DNA from: Bog-756 sp963734395
GTDB taxonomy: Bacteria > Actinomycetota > Acidimicrobiia > Acidimicrobiales > RAAP-2
Length of the DNA: 64,000 bases
Assembly: GCA_963734395.1 (NCBI GenBank)
Contig: CAVTGY010000002.1
Location: forward strand, 930,001 to 994,000
Direction: 5' to 3'
The notes beneath the pieces were generated by a model. It saw only the letters and a program-made list of their open reading frames with translations. It searched no databases and was not told the origin of the DNA. Shown here piece by piece: positions 1 to 10,807 of this stretch (position 1 is its first letter; every line of letters starts with the position of its first letter). The translations under genes were made by a program, and so were the position numbers.

Positions 1-1103
1 GCCGAGGATCGACGAGACCAGCTCGCAGGTGCGCACCATGTTGGCGGTCAGCGAGAGCTTGGCCAGCGACATCTCCGGCCCGGGCAGCTGACCGACGGCC
101 AGCTTGGCGGACGCCCGCAGGTTGGTGTAGCGGGCCACTCGTTCGTTGATGAACACCGTGGCCAGCTGTTGGCGGACGAGCGGATCGGTCGGACCGGCCG
201 GTCACCCGGGCCAGCTCGAACAGACGGATGGTGGTGGGCAGCCCGATGCCGCCCCCTCCGCCACCAATGGCTGCCCGTTCGTTCATCAGGGTGGTCAGCG
301 CAACACTCCACCCGCCGTTCACGTCACCCAGGCGGTGGGAGTCGGGAATCCGGACATCGGTGAAGAACACCTCGTTGAAGGTGGCGCCCCCGGTGATCTG
401 GCGCAAGGGTCGCACCTCCACCCCGGGCGCGTGCATGTCGACGATGAATCCGGTCAGCCCGCGGTGCTTGGGGAGATCGGGATCGCTGCGGCAGATGATC
501 TCGCCGATGTCCGAAAGGTGGGCCCCTGAGGTCCACACCTTCTGGCCGTTGACGATCCACTGGTCACCGTCGCGCTCGGCCCTGGTCTGGAGTGAGGCCA
601 GGTCGGAGCCCGATGAAGGCTCGCTGAACAGCTGGCAACCGATGATGTCCCCGCGGTACATCGGGCGCAGGGTGGCCTCCTTCACCTCCGCGGTGGCGTG
701 AGCGAGGATGGTGGGAGCGACCATGCCCAGGCCGATCCCATAGATCGCCATGGACGGCGTCCTGTACTCGGCCGACAGGCGGCTGTAGATCCTCTCGTAC
801 TCACGCGGCAGCCCTCGGCCCGCCGTAGGTCGGCGGCCCGGTGATCCATCCGAAGCCGGCGTCGAACACCGTCTGGGCCCAGGAGCGGGCCGCGGCCACG
901 TCGGCGAGCTCCTGATCGGGGGTCCGCTCGGGGAAGAGGCCGACCCGGTCAGAGCCCTCTCCCCAGACGAAGGTCTCCGGTGGGCGCTTGGCGGCGTGAC
1001 CGTCGAGGAACTGGCGGGCTTCGTGTTCGAATTGCTCGGGGCTCACCGTCGATTCGGAATCGTCGGTCACCGACTCGTTCTGGCTGGTTAGGGCGCTGGC
1101 CAT
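1..1103 (-). CDS. acyl-CoA dehydrogenase, partial (left edge), frameshifted
   Basis: FAD-dependent acyl-CoA dehydrogenase, which introduces the alpha,beta double bond in acyl-CoA breakdown. The start is ATG 1103-1101 with GGAGGGG about 8 nt before it. The first ~100 residues read to about 808; after a one-base slip the next frame continues through the family core (FSEPSSGSDLAS near 600, NGQKVWTSGAH near 540, and a C-terminal-half stretch with NERAAIGGGGG near 260). A second slip lies near 175 and the C-terminus is beyond the window. Motifs and order are those of the large-substrate acyl-CoA dehydrogenases of actinobacteria; the substrate cannot be told. The slips look technical because the protein is continuous on both sides. 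Confidence 0.9.
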
Positions 1104-1182
1104 CGTCGAGATCCCCTCCGTCGTTCCTGCCGCCCGATCCGGGCCGTTGACAGCGTAACCGTGGGCCCGAGACCGGCGGTCT

Positions 1183-2014
1183 TCAACCGCCGGTGGCTGT
1201 GGTTCGGACTGCCCGTTCCCGGGCATGACGGACCATGGCGGCAAACGCATCGGGATGGGTCAGGTGGGCTCCGTGGCCTGCCCCGGCGATCTCGGTCAAC
1301 TCGGCATCCGGCGTGTGTTCCACCAGCCAGGCAACCGACTCGCGATGGCGCGGGGTCGAATTCTCACCCCGACCGAAGACGGCCGGGATCCTGAGCCCGC
1401 TGACATCGAACGGTGCCCGGGTGGCACGAATGTCTCCCAACTCGGCCGCCAGTGCCGGGCCTTCTGCCCGCCGCGCCGCTCTGGTCTCCTCGGGCAGTCG
1501 ATCCCATGCGGCATCCCCGACCATCCGCCGGAAGAAGCGCTCCGCCGTGCCGTGGTCGTTGCTGTCGCCGTTGTCCGGCGACGAGCTGGGATTGTGGCCG
1601 TGTGTCGACCGGTCAGGCCCTGACGGGCTCTGGCTCAACCAGGGCATCGGGGGTTCGTAGGCGGCGACGCCGACAATCGAGGCTGCTGCCCTGGTGGCGC
1701 AGCGCGGCACCCAGCGCCACGTCGCCCCCATAGCTGTGTCCGATGACCACGGCTGCCCGTCCACCGATCACTTCGAGGAGGTCATCGACGTGCCCGTCAA
1801 GGGTGGTGTTGAGGGGCAGCACCCGCCGCGAACGGTGATAGCCCCTTCGGTCGTACACGACGGTGTGGAGGTCGCTGAGCCGTCGAACCACCCGGACAAA
1901 GCTGGTGGAACGGTCGAGCGACCCGTGGACCAGCACCACGATCGGAGAAAGGCGATGGCGAGAACTACCTTCCGGGACGTGCTCGGTGATGGACAGTCGG
2001 GTCGGCGAGGACAT
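1183..2014 (-). CDS. alpha/beta-fold hydrolase
   Basis: Serine hydrolase of the alpha/beta fold. The N-terminal part (start ATG 2014) has VLVHGSLDRS (oxyanion-hole HG) and the nucleophile elbow GHSYGG. After a slip near 1700 the second frame carries the cap and the C-terminal part with GAGHGAHLTHP, containing the catalytic His. Length about 275 residues is normal. No Shine-Dalgarno is obvious. It lies 79 bp downstream of the acyl-CoA dehydrogenase start on the same strand, with no close coupling. Substrate unknown. Confidence 0.8.
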
Positions 2015-2160
2015 CGCCGGCCAGCCTGTCAGGTGGCTCCCTGCCTTCGCCAAAGTGGGGCTCTGACGTGGGATTTGAGGGCCGACGGCGCACGACAAAT
2101 GCACACATGCGCCCTCCAGATCGTGCATTGTTATGGGTTCCAAAAGACGAAGGAGAGACT

Positions 2161-2475
2161 GTGCCCCTTACCAAATCCGATCTCATAGCGGCCGTGGCCG
2201 CCCACACCGGCTCGACTGCCAAGGACGTCTCGTCCGTGCTGGCCGGCCTCGAGGACGTGGTGGTGGCCAATGTGGCCAAAGGCGAGAAGGTGGTGATTAC
2301 CGGCTTTCTGACCTTTGATCGGGTGAAGCGTGCCGCACGCACCGGCCGGAATCCGCAGACCGGCGAGACCATCGCCATCAAGGCGTCGACCAGCCCGAAG
2401 GTTTCTGTCGGGGCTTCCTTCAAGAAGGTCGTCAATGGTCAGGCCCCAGCCCCGAAGGTGGCCGTGGCCAAATAG
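2161..2475 (+). CDS. HU-family DNA-binding protein
   Basis: Nucleoid-associated HU protein of 104 residues, uninterrupted. It begins VPLTKSDLIAAVAAHTG, the usual HU N-terminus, and contains the DNA-binding arm region TGRNPQTGETIAIKAS. The C-terminus is short and Ala/Lys rich (APAPKVAVAK), without the long histone-like tail of mycobacterial HupB. The GTG start at 2161 is preferred over upstream in-frame codons because AAGGAGAG lies 6-8 nt before it. Monocistronic; a strong hairpin follows the stop. Confidence 0.93.
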   Translation: MPLTKSDLIAAVAAHTGSTAKDVSSVLAGLEDVVVANVAKGEKVVITGFLTFDRVKRAARTGRNPQTGETIAIKASTSPKVSVGASFKKVVNGQAPAPKVAVAK

Positions 2476-2488
2476 TCGCTAGTTGGAG

Positions 2489-2528
2489 GGTCGGTCGTGG
2501 TCCAGCGAGGCTTGGACCGCGGCCGACC
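2489..2528. terminator. hairpin between convergent HU gene and queE
   Basis: Fifteen-base arms (2489-2503 and 2514-2528) pair with two G-U wobbles on the + strand around a 10-base loop. It sits 13 nt after the HU stop and 18 nt before the queE stop on the other strand. There is no T-tract, as is common in high-GC actinobacteria. Confidence 0.6.
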
Positions 2529-2546
2529 ACACCGGCGAGCCCCCGT

Positions 2547-3374
2547 TCACAGCTGACCGATCGCCTTGTGGGTCTGAGGCACCACCCGGATGCTCGGGTA
2601 GGTGCGCAGGGCCCGCTCTTGGAGTCGGAGTACCTGGTCCGGGGAGGGACCGGCGGTGACGTTCCCGAACGGGGTTACCGGCTGGAGGAAGACCTCGACC
2701 CGGTGATCGCCATCGGCTCGGCCAGCGTCGCCGGACAAGTCGGGTCCACGGTTTTGCCGTGCCGTCTCGGCCACCATGCCCACGGCCCGGTCGAACTGGT
2801 CCAGATCGGTGGTCGCCCCGATGACGATCTTGACCCAGGTGGCGACACCCGCTCCGACGGCGGCGTCCGAGAAATTGCCGCTGGGTGTCGGCTGCGACGT
2901 GCTCGCCGTCGACGCTCGAGAGCTTCACGTCCATGCTCACGCAGGCGATCCACGGCAGGACCCGTCGGAGCGCCGCCACCAGGGTGCCGTTGGTCTCGAG
3001 CATCACCGGCCGACCGAACCCGGCCAGCTGCTTGGCCAGTTCGACCACGGCGTTGCCCTGCATCAACGGTTCGCCCCCGGTGATGCTGACCGAGTGGTGA
3101 GGGAGGAGCCCGGCAGAGGTCCTCGACCGCATCCGCCAGCGTCCCCACCGGCATGGGACTGGCGAATCACCTGCCAATCCCGCCGGCCGGGAGTCTGCTC
3201 GATCCGGCACGGGCCTGGACGTTTGGAGAGCGCTTCGGGTTGATCGCAGTAGGCGCAGCGGATGTTGCAACCGGTGAGACGGACGAAGACCTGACGCTCG
3301 CCGACCAGCGCCGCCTCACCCTGAATGGCCGAGAACACCTCGGTGGCCAGGATCTGTTCCCGAGGAGGTGTCAC
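2547..3374 (-). CDS. queE: 7-carboxy-7-deazaguanine synthase (radical SAM), frameshifted
   Basis: Converts 6-carboxy-tetrahydropterin to 7-carboxy-7-deazaguanine on the preQ0/queuosine pathway. The N-terminal part has FSAIQGEAALVG and the radical-SAM cluster CNIRCAYC (C-x3-C-x2-C). Further frames carry SITGGEPLMQG and METNGTL-like segments, and the end has VVPQTHKAIGQL. At least three slips lie between about 3150 and 2880. The GTG start 3374-3372 overlaps the queC stop as GTGA, so translation is coupled. About 275 residues, longer than minimal QueE. Neither queD nor folE is visible in the window. Confidence 0.88.
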
Positions 3375-4037
3375 CTGAGAGTGCGGGGTCGATCGAGGCC
3401 CGCCTGGGCAAAGCCCTGGGCCCGGATGAGACAGGCGTCGCAGACCCGACACGGAGTGTCTCCACCCTGGTAGCAGGACCACGTGAGGTGCAGGGGTGCG
3501 TCCAACTCATGACCCATGACCACGATCTCGGACTTGGAGGCGTGGATCAGCGGGGTCCGGATGGTGATCGGGTCGCCGTCCACGCCCCGCTTCTGTCCGG
3601 TTTCCGCCACCCTGGCGGAAGGCCTCGATGAACTCCGGGCGACAGTCCGGGTAGCCGGAGTAGTCGATGGCGTTCACCCCGATCCACACCGCGTCCAGCG
3701 CTCGCGCTTCTGCAACACCGAGCGCCACGGCCAGAAAGATGCTGTTGCGAGCAGGGACGTAGGTCGTCGGGATCCCATCGCCGCTGCCACCTTTGGGCAC
3801 CTCGATCGACGGATCGGTCAGTGCCGAACCACCCCACGCGGCGGTGTCGATCTGGACCACCAGATGATCCGAGCGATAGTGACCGGCCACGCCGGCCGCA
3901 CGGTCCAACTCGGTGCGATGCCTCTGCCCGTAGTCGAAGGTGAGTGCCAGCGGCGGCGTGGCCGACTCCCGGTTGGCCATGGCCATGCATACCGTGGAAT
4001 CAAGACCGCCGGACAGGACGACCAGATGCCCGTCCAT
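3371..4037 (-). CDS. queC: 7-cyano-7-deazaguanine synthase, frameshifted
   Basis: ATP-dependent conversion of 7-carboxy-7-deazaguanine to preQ0. It starts at ATG 4037 (AGGGAG upstream) with the PP-loop VVLSGGLDST. PTTYVPARNSIFL and GVNAIDYSGYPDCRPEF follow. After one extra G near 3612 the C-terminal frame has the zinc-type cysteines CYQGGDTPCRVCDAC. Length about 222 residues is typical. The stop TGA overlaps the queE start; the two genes form one operon. Confidence 0.92.
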
Positions 4038-4208
4038 TTTCAGCGGCTCCCTGCTCGGGTGTCCCCACCGGAGCTATCGGCGAGCGGTATCCATGCCGAC
4101 CCGAGGGTGATGGTGGACGTCACGCCGGCATGCAGTCGGGCCATGCCGAGGACGCTAACCCAACGGTGCGATCCGCCAGTCGTCAACGTGGCCCACGAGG
4201 CAGCCCGG

Positions 4209-4214
4209 TAGGCT
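4209..4214 (+). promoter_or_regulatory. -10 element TAGGCT of kgd (leaderless)
   Basis: TAGGCT ends 6 nt before the GTG at 4221, with no Shine-Dalgarno between. The same arrangement recurs across the window, so kgd is probably leaderless and starts at 4221, not at the ATG at 4224. Confidence 0.6.
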
Positions 4215-4220
4215 CAACCG

Positions 4221-7200
4221 GTGATGGACGCCACAGACGCCGCAGACGCCGCTAGACCAGGCCGACCGGAGAGACCGGGCAGACCAGGGAGGCGGGGGAT
4301 CGGTCGGCGCCGGAGCGTTCGGTCCGAATGCATGGCTCGTCGAGGACATGTACGAGCGGTACCTGACCGATCCGACCTCGGTGTCCGAGTCGTGGCGGGA
4401 GTTCTTCGCCGACTACCGGCCCGGATGGTGCGGCCGCCCGCTCGGTTCCGCATCGCTCGCTGGGCCCCCTCGAACTGGACCGTCAGCGGTGCCTGTCGCG
4501 CCGGCAAACGCCGCTACCCGCGACGCCGAACGGATCCTCGGTGCCGGCCGCGGCACCTTCGCCCTCTGCTCCCGGTGCCGTCGGAGACTCCCGAGCCGGC
4601 AATTCCGCTACGAGGGGCGGCGAGCCGCATCGTGGCCAACATGGAGGCCTCGCTGGGCGTACCCACCGCCACCAGCGTCCGGGTGGTTCCCGCCAAGTTG
4701 CTCGAGGTCAATCGGACCGTCATCAACAATCAACTCTTCCGGACGACGGGCGGAAAGGTCAGTTTCACCCATCTGATCGGCTACGCGGTGGTCAAGGGGC
4801 TCATCGCCCTCCCGGCCATGAACGCCTCGTTCGTCGCCGACGCCGATGGAAAGTCGACCCCGGGAGTGATCCGACACCGCCACGTGGGACTTGGGCTGGC
4901 GGTGGACGTCGAAAAGGGCGACGGCAGCCGTACGCTCCTGGTCCCCTGCATCACCGATGCCGATGACCTGGACTTCCGCAGGTTCGTCGGCGCCTACGAG
5001 GAGCTGGTGCGCAAGGTTCGCACCAACAAGATCGGCGCAGCGGACTTCTCCGGGCACCACGGTGACCCTGACCAATCCGGGAACGTTGGGAACCGTACAG
5101 TCGGTGCCCCGACTCCTGGCGGGACAGGGTCTCATCGTCGGTGTCGGGTCCTTGGGAGTCCCGTCTGGCTTCGAGGCGGCCGATCCCCGGACCATGGCCG
5201 ACTTGGGAATCGGCAAGACGGTGACCATCACCTCCACCTACGACCACCGGATCATCCAGGGCGCGGAATCCGGGCTCTTCCTGGCCTATGTGTCCGAGTG
5301 CCTGATGGGCGAACACGGCTTCTACCGCGAGGTGTTCGAATCCCTCGATATCCCCTACGAGCCGGTGCGATGGGAGCGAGACGTCAATGCGTCCAACGAC
5401 CACGACGATGGCGGTCATCTCCGTCTGGTCAAGCAGGTGCATGTGCAGACGCTCATCAACATGTACCGGGTGCGCGGCCATCTCATCGCCCACCTCGATC
5501 CGCTGGACGCCGAACCGCCCGATCTCCACCCCGAACTCGACCCGCTCCACTACGGCTTGACCATCTGGGACCTGCCCCGCCTCTTTGTGGCCGACGGGCT
5601 GGCCGGCAAGGACATGGCCACGCTGGACGAGATCCTGCACACGCTCCGCGATGCCTACTGCCGGACGCTGGGGATCGAGTACATGCACATTCAGGATCCC
5701 GAGCAGAAGCGCTGGATCCAACAGCACGTCGAGGGTGTGTCCTCGGCCCTACCGCCCGACGAACAGCGCCACATACTCGGTCGGCTGAATGCTGCGGAGG
5801 TCTTCGAGCGGTTCCTTCATTCCCGTTACGTCGGGCAGAAGCGGTTCGGACTGGAAGGAGCCGAGTCGGCCATCGTCCTGCTCGACGCCATTCTGGACGA
5901 AGCAGTCCACGATGGTCTGCACGAGGCGGTGATGGGCATGGCCCACCGTGGTCGCCTCAACGTGCTGGCCAACATCGTGGGCAAGTCCTACGGGGAGATT
6001 TTCGAAGAATTCGAAGGCAACCTCGACCCCGACTCGGTGCAGGGCTCCGGTGACGTGAAATACCACAAGGGCGCGGTCGGGACCTTCGTCGCCCGCAACG
6101 GCGCCTCCATCCCCATCACCATGGCCTCCAACCCGTCCCACCTGGAGGCGGTGGACCCGGTGGTGGTGGGCATGGCCCGTGCCAAGCAGGATCGGCTGGG
6201 AGGCGAGCAGGGGACCGGGCCGGAACTGGAGGACGGCGTCGGGGATCCGTTTCCGGTGCTGCCGATATTGCTCCACGGCGACGCCGCCTTTGCCGGCCAG
6301 GGGGTGGTGGCCGAGACCCTCAATCTGTCCGGTCTTGCCGGCTACAGGACCGGCGGCACGGTCCACATCGTCATCAACAACCAACTGGGGTTCACCACTG
6401 CTCCCGGAAGCCGCCCGTTCCTCGGTGTACCCCACGGACGTGGCGAAGATGGTGCAGGCCCCGATCTTCCACGTGAACGGAGATGACCCCGAGGCGTGTG
6501 TGCGGGCCGCCCGGTTGGCGTTCGGCTTTCGCCAGGCCTTTCACAAGGACGTGGTGATCGACATGGTGTGTTATCGCCGTCACGGTCACAACGAGGGTGA
6601 CGACCCCAGCTACACCCAACCGTTGATGTACGCCCTCATCGACGCCAAGAGGTCGGTGCGCAAGCTCTACACCGAATCGCTGGTGCGCCGAGGAGACATC
6701 TCGTTGGATGAGGCCGAGCAGGCCCTCGACGATTTCTCCGCCCGGCTCCAGGCCGCCCTCGACGAGACAAGAGCCGAAGCCGAGTCGGTCGCGGAGGACA
6801 CCGCGGTTCTGCCCGAGTACGTGGTCCCCGATCTGAGGATCCCGTCGGTGGAAACCGGCGTTCAGTCGTCGGTGCTGGCTCGATTGGCCGAGGTGGTCAA
6901 GTCGGTACCGGAGGGCTTCGTCATCCACCCCAAGCTGGCTCGCCAGTTCGAGCAGCGGGACAAGATGTTCGCAGACGGTGAGATCGATTGGGCACTCGGC
7001 GAGGCACTGGCGATCGGATCGCTCCTGCTGGAGGGTACCAACGTCCGGCTCACCGGCCAGGACACCCGGAGGGGCACCTTCTCCCAGCGCCACGCCGTGC
7101 TGGTGGACCACACCACCGGAAGGGAGTACGTGCCCTTGGCGGGACTGGAGGGTGGTCGATTCACCATCTGCGATTCGCTTCTGTCCGAGTACGCCTGTGT

Positions 7201-8022
7201 GGGGTTCGAATACGGCTACTCGGTGGAGGCAATCGACGACCTGGTCGCCTGGGAGGCCCAGTTCGGAGATTTCTGGAATGGCGCGGAGATCATCGTCGAC
7301 AACTTCTTGGTGGCGGCCGATGACAAGTGGGGTCAGAAGTCCGGCCTTGGTGCTCCTTCTGCCCCATGGATACGAGGGTCAGGGGCCTGAGCATTCCTCA
7401 GCCCGGATCGAGCGGTTCTTGACCCTGAGCGCCCGAGGCAACCTGAGGGTGACCGACCCGACCACGTCGGCGCAGTACTTTCATCTGCTCCGTGCCCAGG
7501 TCATGGGATCGGAACGTAGACCATTGGTGGTGTTCACCCCCAAGTCGCTCCTGCGCTCTCGCCAGGCCCGATCACCTATCGCCGCGTTCACCTCGGGCTC
7601 GTTCGCCGAAGTGCTCGACGATCCTGCGGCAGCCGACGACGACTTCGACCCGAATGCGGTGACCCGGGTGGTGTTGTGTACGGGCAAGGTGGCCTACGAC
7701 GCGCTGGGCCACCGGGACACGCTGGGCGAGGCTGGCAGAGGTGTGGTGGTGGTACGGGTCGAGCAGCTCTACCCCTGGCCGGAGACGACCGTCGAGACGG
7801 TGCTCGACCGGTATCCGCAACGCGCGAGAGGTGGTGTGGCTCCAGGAGGAGCCCGAGAACATGGGGGCCTGGAGTTTCGTGCACAGCCGGCTGCACCGGC
7901 TCCTGCGGGACACCCACACGCTGCGCCACGTCAGCAGGGCCGAATCGGCCAGTCCGGCCACCGGTAGCGCCGCCTTGCACCGGCTGGAGCAGGACGACCT
8001 GTTGACCAGATCGATCGGCTGA
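4221..8022 (+). CDS. kgd: multifunctional 2-oxoglutarate decarboxylase/dehydrogenase (Kgd type), frameshifted
   Basis: TCA-cycle enzyme combining an E2-like acyltransferase domain with the thiamine-diphosphate E1 domain (about 1265 residues, as in mycobacterial Kgd). The N-terminal segment has AFGPNAWLVEDMYERYL and SWREFFADYRPG. A Pro/Ala-rich linker leads to the E2-like domain (from about 4600) with TYDHRIIQGAESG. The E1 domain follows: MGMAHRGRLNVL (about 5935), HGDAAFAGQG and VINNQLGFTT (TPP site, about 6280-6400), RHGHNEGDDPSYTQP (about 6575), and the C-terminal VVWLQEEPENMGAWSF. About seven slips occur (near 4290, 4440-4560, 5053, 6427, 7348, 7818). At 5053, 7348 and 7818 removal of one extra base restores the family sequence exactly. 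Confidence 0.95.
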
Positions 8023-8061
8023 CCGCTGGTCGAGGGATACAACGGACGCGGCACTCAGACC

Positions 8062-9409
8062 TCAGACCAGGAAGTCGTGAGCCAGGGCGATCCACATCTC
8101 GGTGGACAGGTGAAGGGACTCGAGGTCGACCCGCTCGTCGATGCCGTGGAACATGGATCCGTAGTCCTCGAACCCGATGGCCCTGCTGTGCAGCCCGAAC
8201 CCATAGGCCACACTGCCCAACGCCCGGTGGTACCGGGCGTCGGTCGCCCCTACGGTCAAGAAGGGAACCGTGCGCGCTCCCGGATAGAACAGACGACTGA
8301 CCCGCTGCAGCGCATCCCACAGCGGTGTGTCGATCGGCGAGGTCGTCGACGGTTCCTCCGAGGTGAAGGCGATGCTCACGTCGTCGGCCAGATCGCCGAT
8401 GACTTCCACCAGCATGGCCCGCACATCGGCTGTGTCCCACTCCGGAAGCGACCGGATGTCGACCTCCAGCTCGACTCGGTCGGGGATCACGTTGATCTTG
8501 CTGCCGGCCCGCATGACGGTGGGGGCCAGGGTGGTGTGGGTGCATGCGTGGGCCTGCCGGGCCAGGCCGACCAGGGGGAACTCGTCGCAGAACGCGTCGA
8601 TCCGGTCGGGGTCGAGCAGGGGCTCGGCCAGTTCCGGAGGGAAACCGATCCCCTCGACGAATCGCCTCCATGCCTCGTGCATCTGTGCCTGTGGCCGGTA
8701 CTCGTTGATGCGACGGACCACTTCAGCCGCCTTGACCAGGGCGTTGTCGGTGCGCAGGGGTTGGCTCCCGTGCCCAGGCGTACCCCTGACGGTGAGGACG
8801 CACCAATAGACCCCCTTCTCACCGACGATCACCGGCAGCCGTGGTGCGCCGTCCGCTCCATCCATCGGAAAGCCGCCTGACTCGGTGATCACGTAGTCGG
8901 AGTTGACCTCGTCGGTGGCGTGTTGGCACAACCATTTTGCGCCGTGCGTACCCAGTGCCTCCTCGTCGGCGACGGCGATGTAGTTGAGGCTCCCGGCCGG
9001 CCGGAAACCGCTCGCAGCCAGATGGCGGAAGGCGGTGGCCATGGTGGCGGTGAGGTTGAGCATGTCGATTGCGCCACGGCCCCAGACGACGCCGTCGATC
9101 AGCTCGCCACCAAACGGGTCATGGCGCCAATCGCCGGTGTTGGCCGGCACCACGTCGGTGTGCCCGAGCAGTGTCAGTGACGGAGCTGTTGGATCCGAAC
9201 CTTGGATCTTCGCCACCAGCGAGGTGCGGCCTGGGTGGGGCTCGAACGTCTCCATGTCCGCGCTGGAACCTTCGAGATAGCCCCTGAGTGAGCTCTGCAT
9301 TCCGTCGTTCCTGGCCCGAAGCGGCGGATCCGTCGTTGACGCACCGATTCCTGATCATGTGCTGGAGGAGATCGGTGGCCTCTTCGGTGCGGCTGCTCTC
9401 GGAGGCCAC
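8062..9409 (-). CDS. M20-family metallopeptidase / deacylase
   Basis: Zinc-dependent aminoacylase/carboxypeptidase-like enzyme of about 448 residues. Metal and catalytic motifs in order: LLGHTDVVP (His), GRGAIDM (Asp), ADEEALGTHG (catalytic Glu and ligand), VITESGG, and the C-terminal GSMFHGIDERV (His). The dimerisation domain includes VRGTPGHGSQP. The first ~40 residues (from GTG 9409) are in another frame because of a slip near 9290. The GTG is chosen because TAGGAT on the - strand ends 6 nt before it. Convergent with kgd. Confidence 0.88.
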
Positions 9410-9415
9410 GTTGCC

Positions 9416-9421
9416 ATCCTA
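9416..9421 (-). promoter_or_regulatory. -10 element TAGGAT of the M20 peptidase
   Basis: Reads TAGGAT on the - strand and ends 6 nt before GTG 9409. No ribosome-binding site lies between, which suggests a leaderless transcript. Confidence 0.55.
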
Positions 9422-9459
9422 GGCTCAAGGACCCGCCACGCCGTGCGGCGACAGTTCGG

Positions 9460-9465
9460 TAGCGT
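9460..9465 (+). promoter_or_regulatory. -10 element TAGCGT of the NYN/S1 gene
   Basis: TAGCGT ends 9 nt before ATG 9475. It points away from the M20 promoter 39 bp to its left, so the two genes share a compact divergent control region. Confidence 0.5.
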
Positions 9466-9474
9466 GACCGGGGC

Positions 9475-10724
9475 ATGGTCGAAGAGCACCTGGTCAGATG
9501 GTTGACTGTGGTTCTGTATGGAACAGCACTCTCTTGATCGCCGACGCATCGTCGTCGACGGCTCCAACATCGCTACCGAGGGCCGGAGTCTTCCCAGTCT
9601 GTCCCAGCTCGACGAGGCCATCCGGACGTTTCTCGAGGAGTACCCGGGCTTCTCCGCTTCCGACGTGACCGTGGTCGTCGACGCTTCCTTCGGTCACCGA
9701 ATCGATCCCTCTGAGGTGGGCGCATTCGAGCAAGCCGTGGAGCACGGGGAGATGGTCACGCCTCCCGCCGGGCGCGGTCGGTAGGGGAGACGGATTCATC
9801 CTGCGCATCGCCGAGAAGTCAAATGCGCTCGTGCTGTCCAACGACTCGTTTCAGGAGTTCCATGCCGAACGACCGTGGCTCTTTGAACCGGGTCGTTTGA
9901 TCGGCGGCAAACCGGTGCCTGGTGTCGGGCTGGATCTTCACCCCTCGGACGCCGGTACGCGGGGCAAAGAGCCGGTCAGCGACCACCAAGTCGAAGCGCG
10001 TCGCCGAGACGAACGTGGAGGATCTCGAATCGCTTCGGCGAGGATGCCGACGGCCTCTCCGGTCGGAGTCTCCAAGGCCGGTCCAAGAACGCCGACCAAG
10101 GCCGACCAAGACCGCCAAGGCGACTTCGAAGGCCGCCAAGACGACCAAGCCGCGACAAGCGACCAAGGCGACCAACGCGGTGAAGGCCGCATCCAAGGCG
10201 GCCACCAAGGCCACGCAAAGACCACCAAGACCGCCACCAAGGCGGCCAAAGACGACTTCGAAGGCCGCCAAGACGACGCAAGGCCACCAAGGCGACCAAG
10301 ACCGTCACCAAGAAGGTTACGAAAGCGACCAAGAACTCCGACAAGGTCGCCAAGACCACTACCAGGGCGGCCAAAGCGCAGAAGGTGACCACCTCCTCCG
10401 CAACCCAATCGAGAAAGGCGTCGGCGGGTCAGCGCAAGGCGCTCATGAGGCGCTCAACGACGCCATGACATTCCTCACCTTCGTTGCGGACCATCCGGTG
10501 GGCAGCACCGTGCGAGGGCACGGTCACCTCGTTCACCTCCCACGGCGCGCACGTCGCGGTCGACGGAATGCTCTGCCACGTGCCTCTTCGTGGCCTGGGC
10601 GATCCGCCTCCCAACAAAGCCCGGCAGGTGCTGTCCAAGGGTGAGACGCGCCCGTTCGTGTTGGTATCGCTGGACGCGGCACACCGGAGAGCTGAGGTCG
10701 CGCTTACCGGCATCCACACCGTAG
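9475..10724 (+). CDS. NYN (Zc3h12a-like) RNase domain + Lys/Ala-rich tail + S1 RNA-binding domain, frameshifted
   Basis: Composite RNA-directed protein of about 410 residues. Domain 1 (about 9540-9960) is a PIN-like NYN nuclease: RIVVDGSNIA, TVVVDASFG, GDGFILRIAEKS and LVLSNDSFQEF give the usual acidic residues, followed by GWIFTPRTPVRG. Domain 2 (about 10080-10430) is a histone-H1-like tail of KAT/KAAK units (ATSKAAKTTK, TKTVTKKVTKATKN). Domain 3 (about 10490-10710) is an S1 fold: VGSTVRG, VTSFTSHGAHVAVDGMLCHV, FVLVSLDAAHRRAEVAL. The frame changes at least five times. The start is taken from the promoter spacing; ATG 9518 is the alternative. The likely stop is TAG 10722 after one slip. That the three domains are one protein is inferred from the absence of stops or starts between them in the best frames. 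Confidence 0.7.
10121..10277 (+). repeat. direct repeats coding the basic tail
   Basis: A 25-base unit is repeated exactly at 10121-10145 and 10253-10277, within a longer tract of degenerate AAGGCNNCCAAG-type units that encode the Lys/Ala tail. Such tracts vary in length by replication slippage. Confidence 0.75.
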
Positions 10725-10807
10725 TCGATCAATCGCTCCACCCATCGTCCGAGAATTCGTCGCACATCCGGGAATCTCCGCCGGTCGGCCCGATATCCTC
10801 GTCTGGC

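Noticed and set aside
4460..5240. Open frames opposite kgd
   Set aside because: They mirror the codon bias of kgd on the other strand and show no domain.
10080..10430. Repetitive tract considered as an intergenic repeat element
   Set aside because: Its units translate to a continuous Lys/Ala/Thr tail linking two domains, with frame slips.
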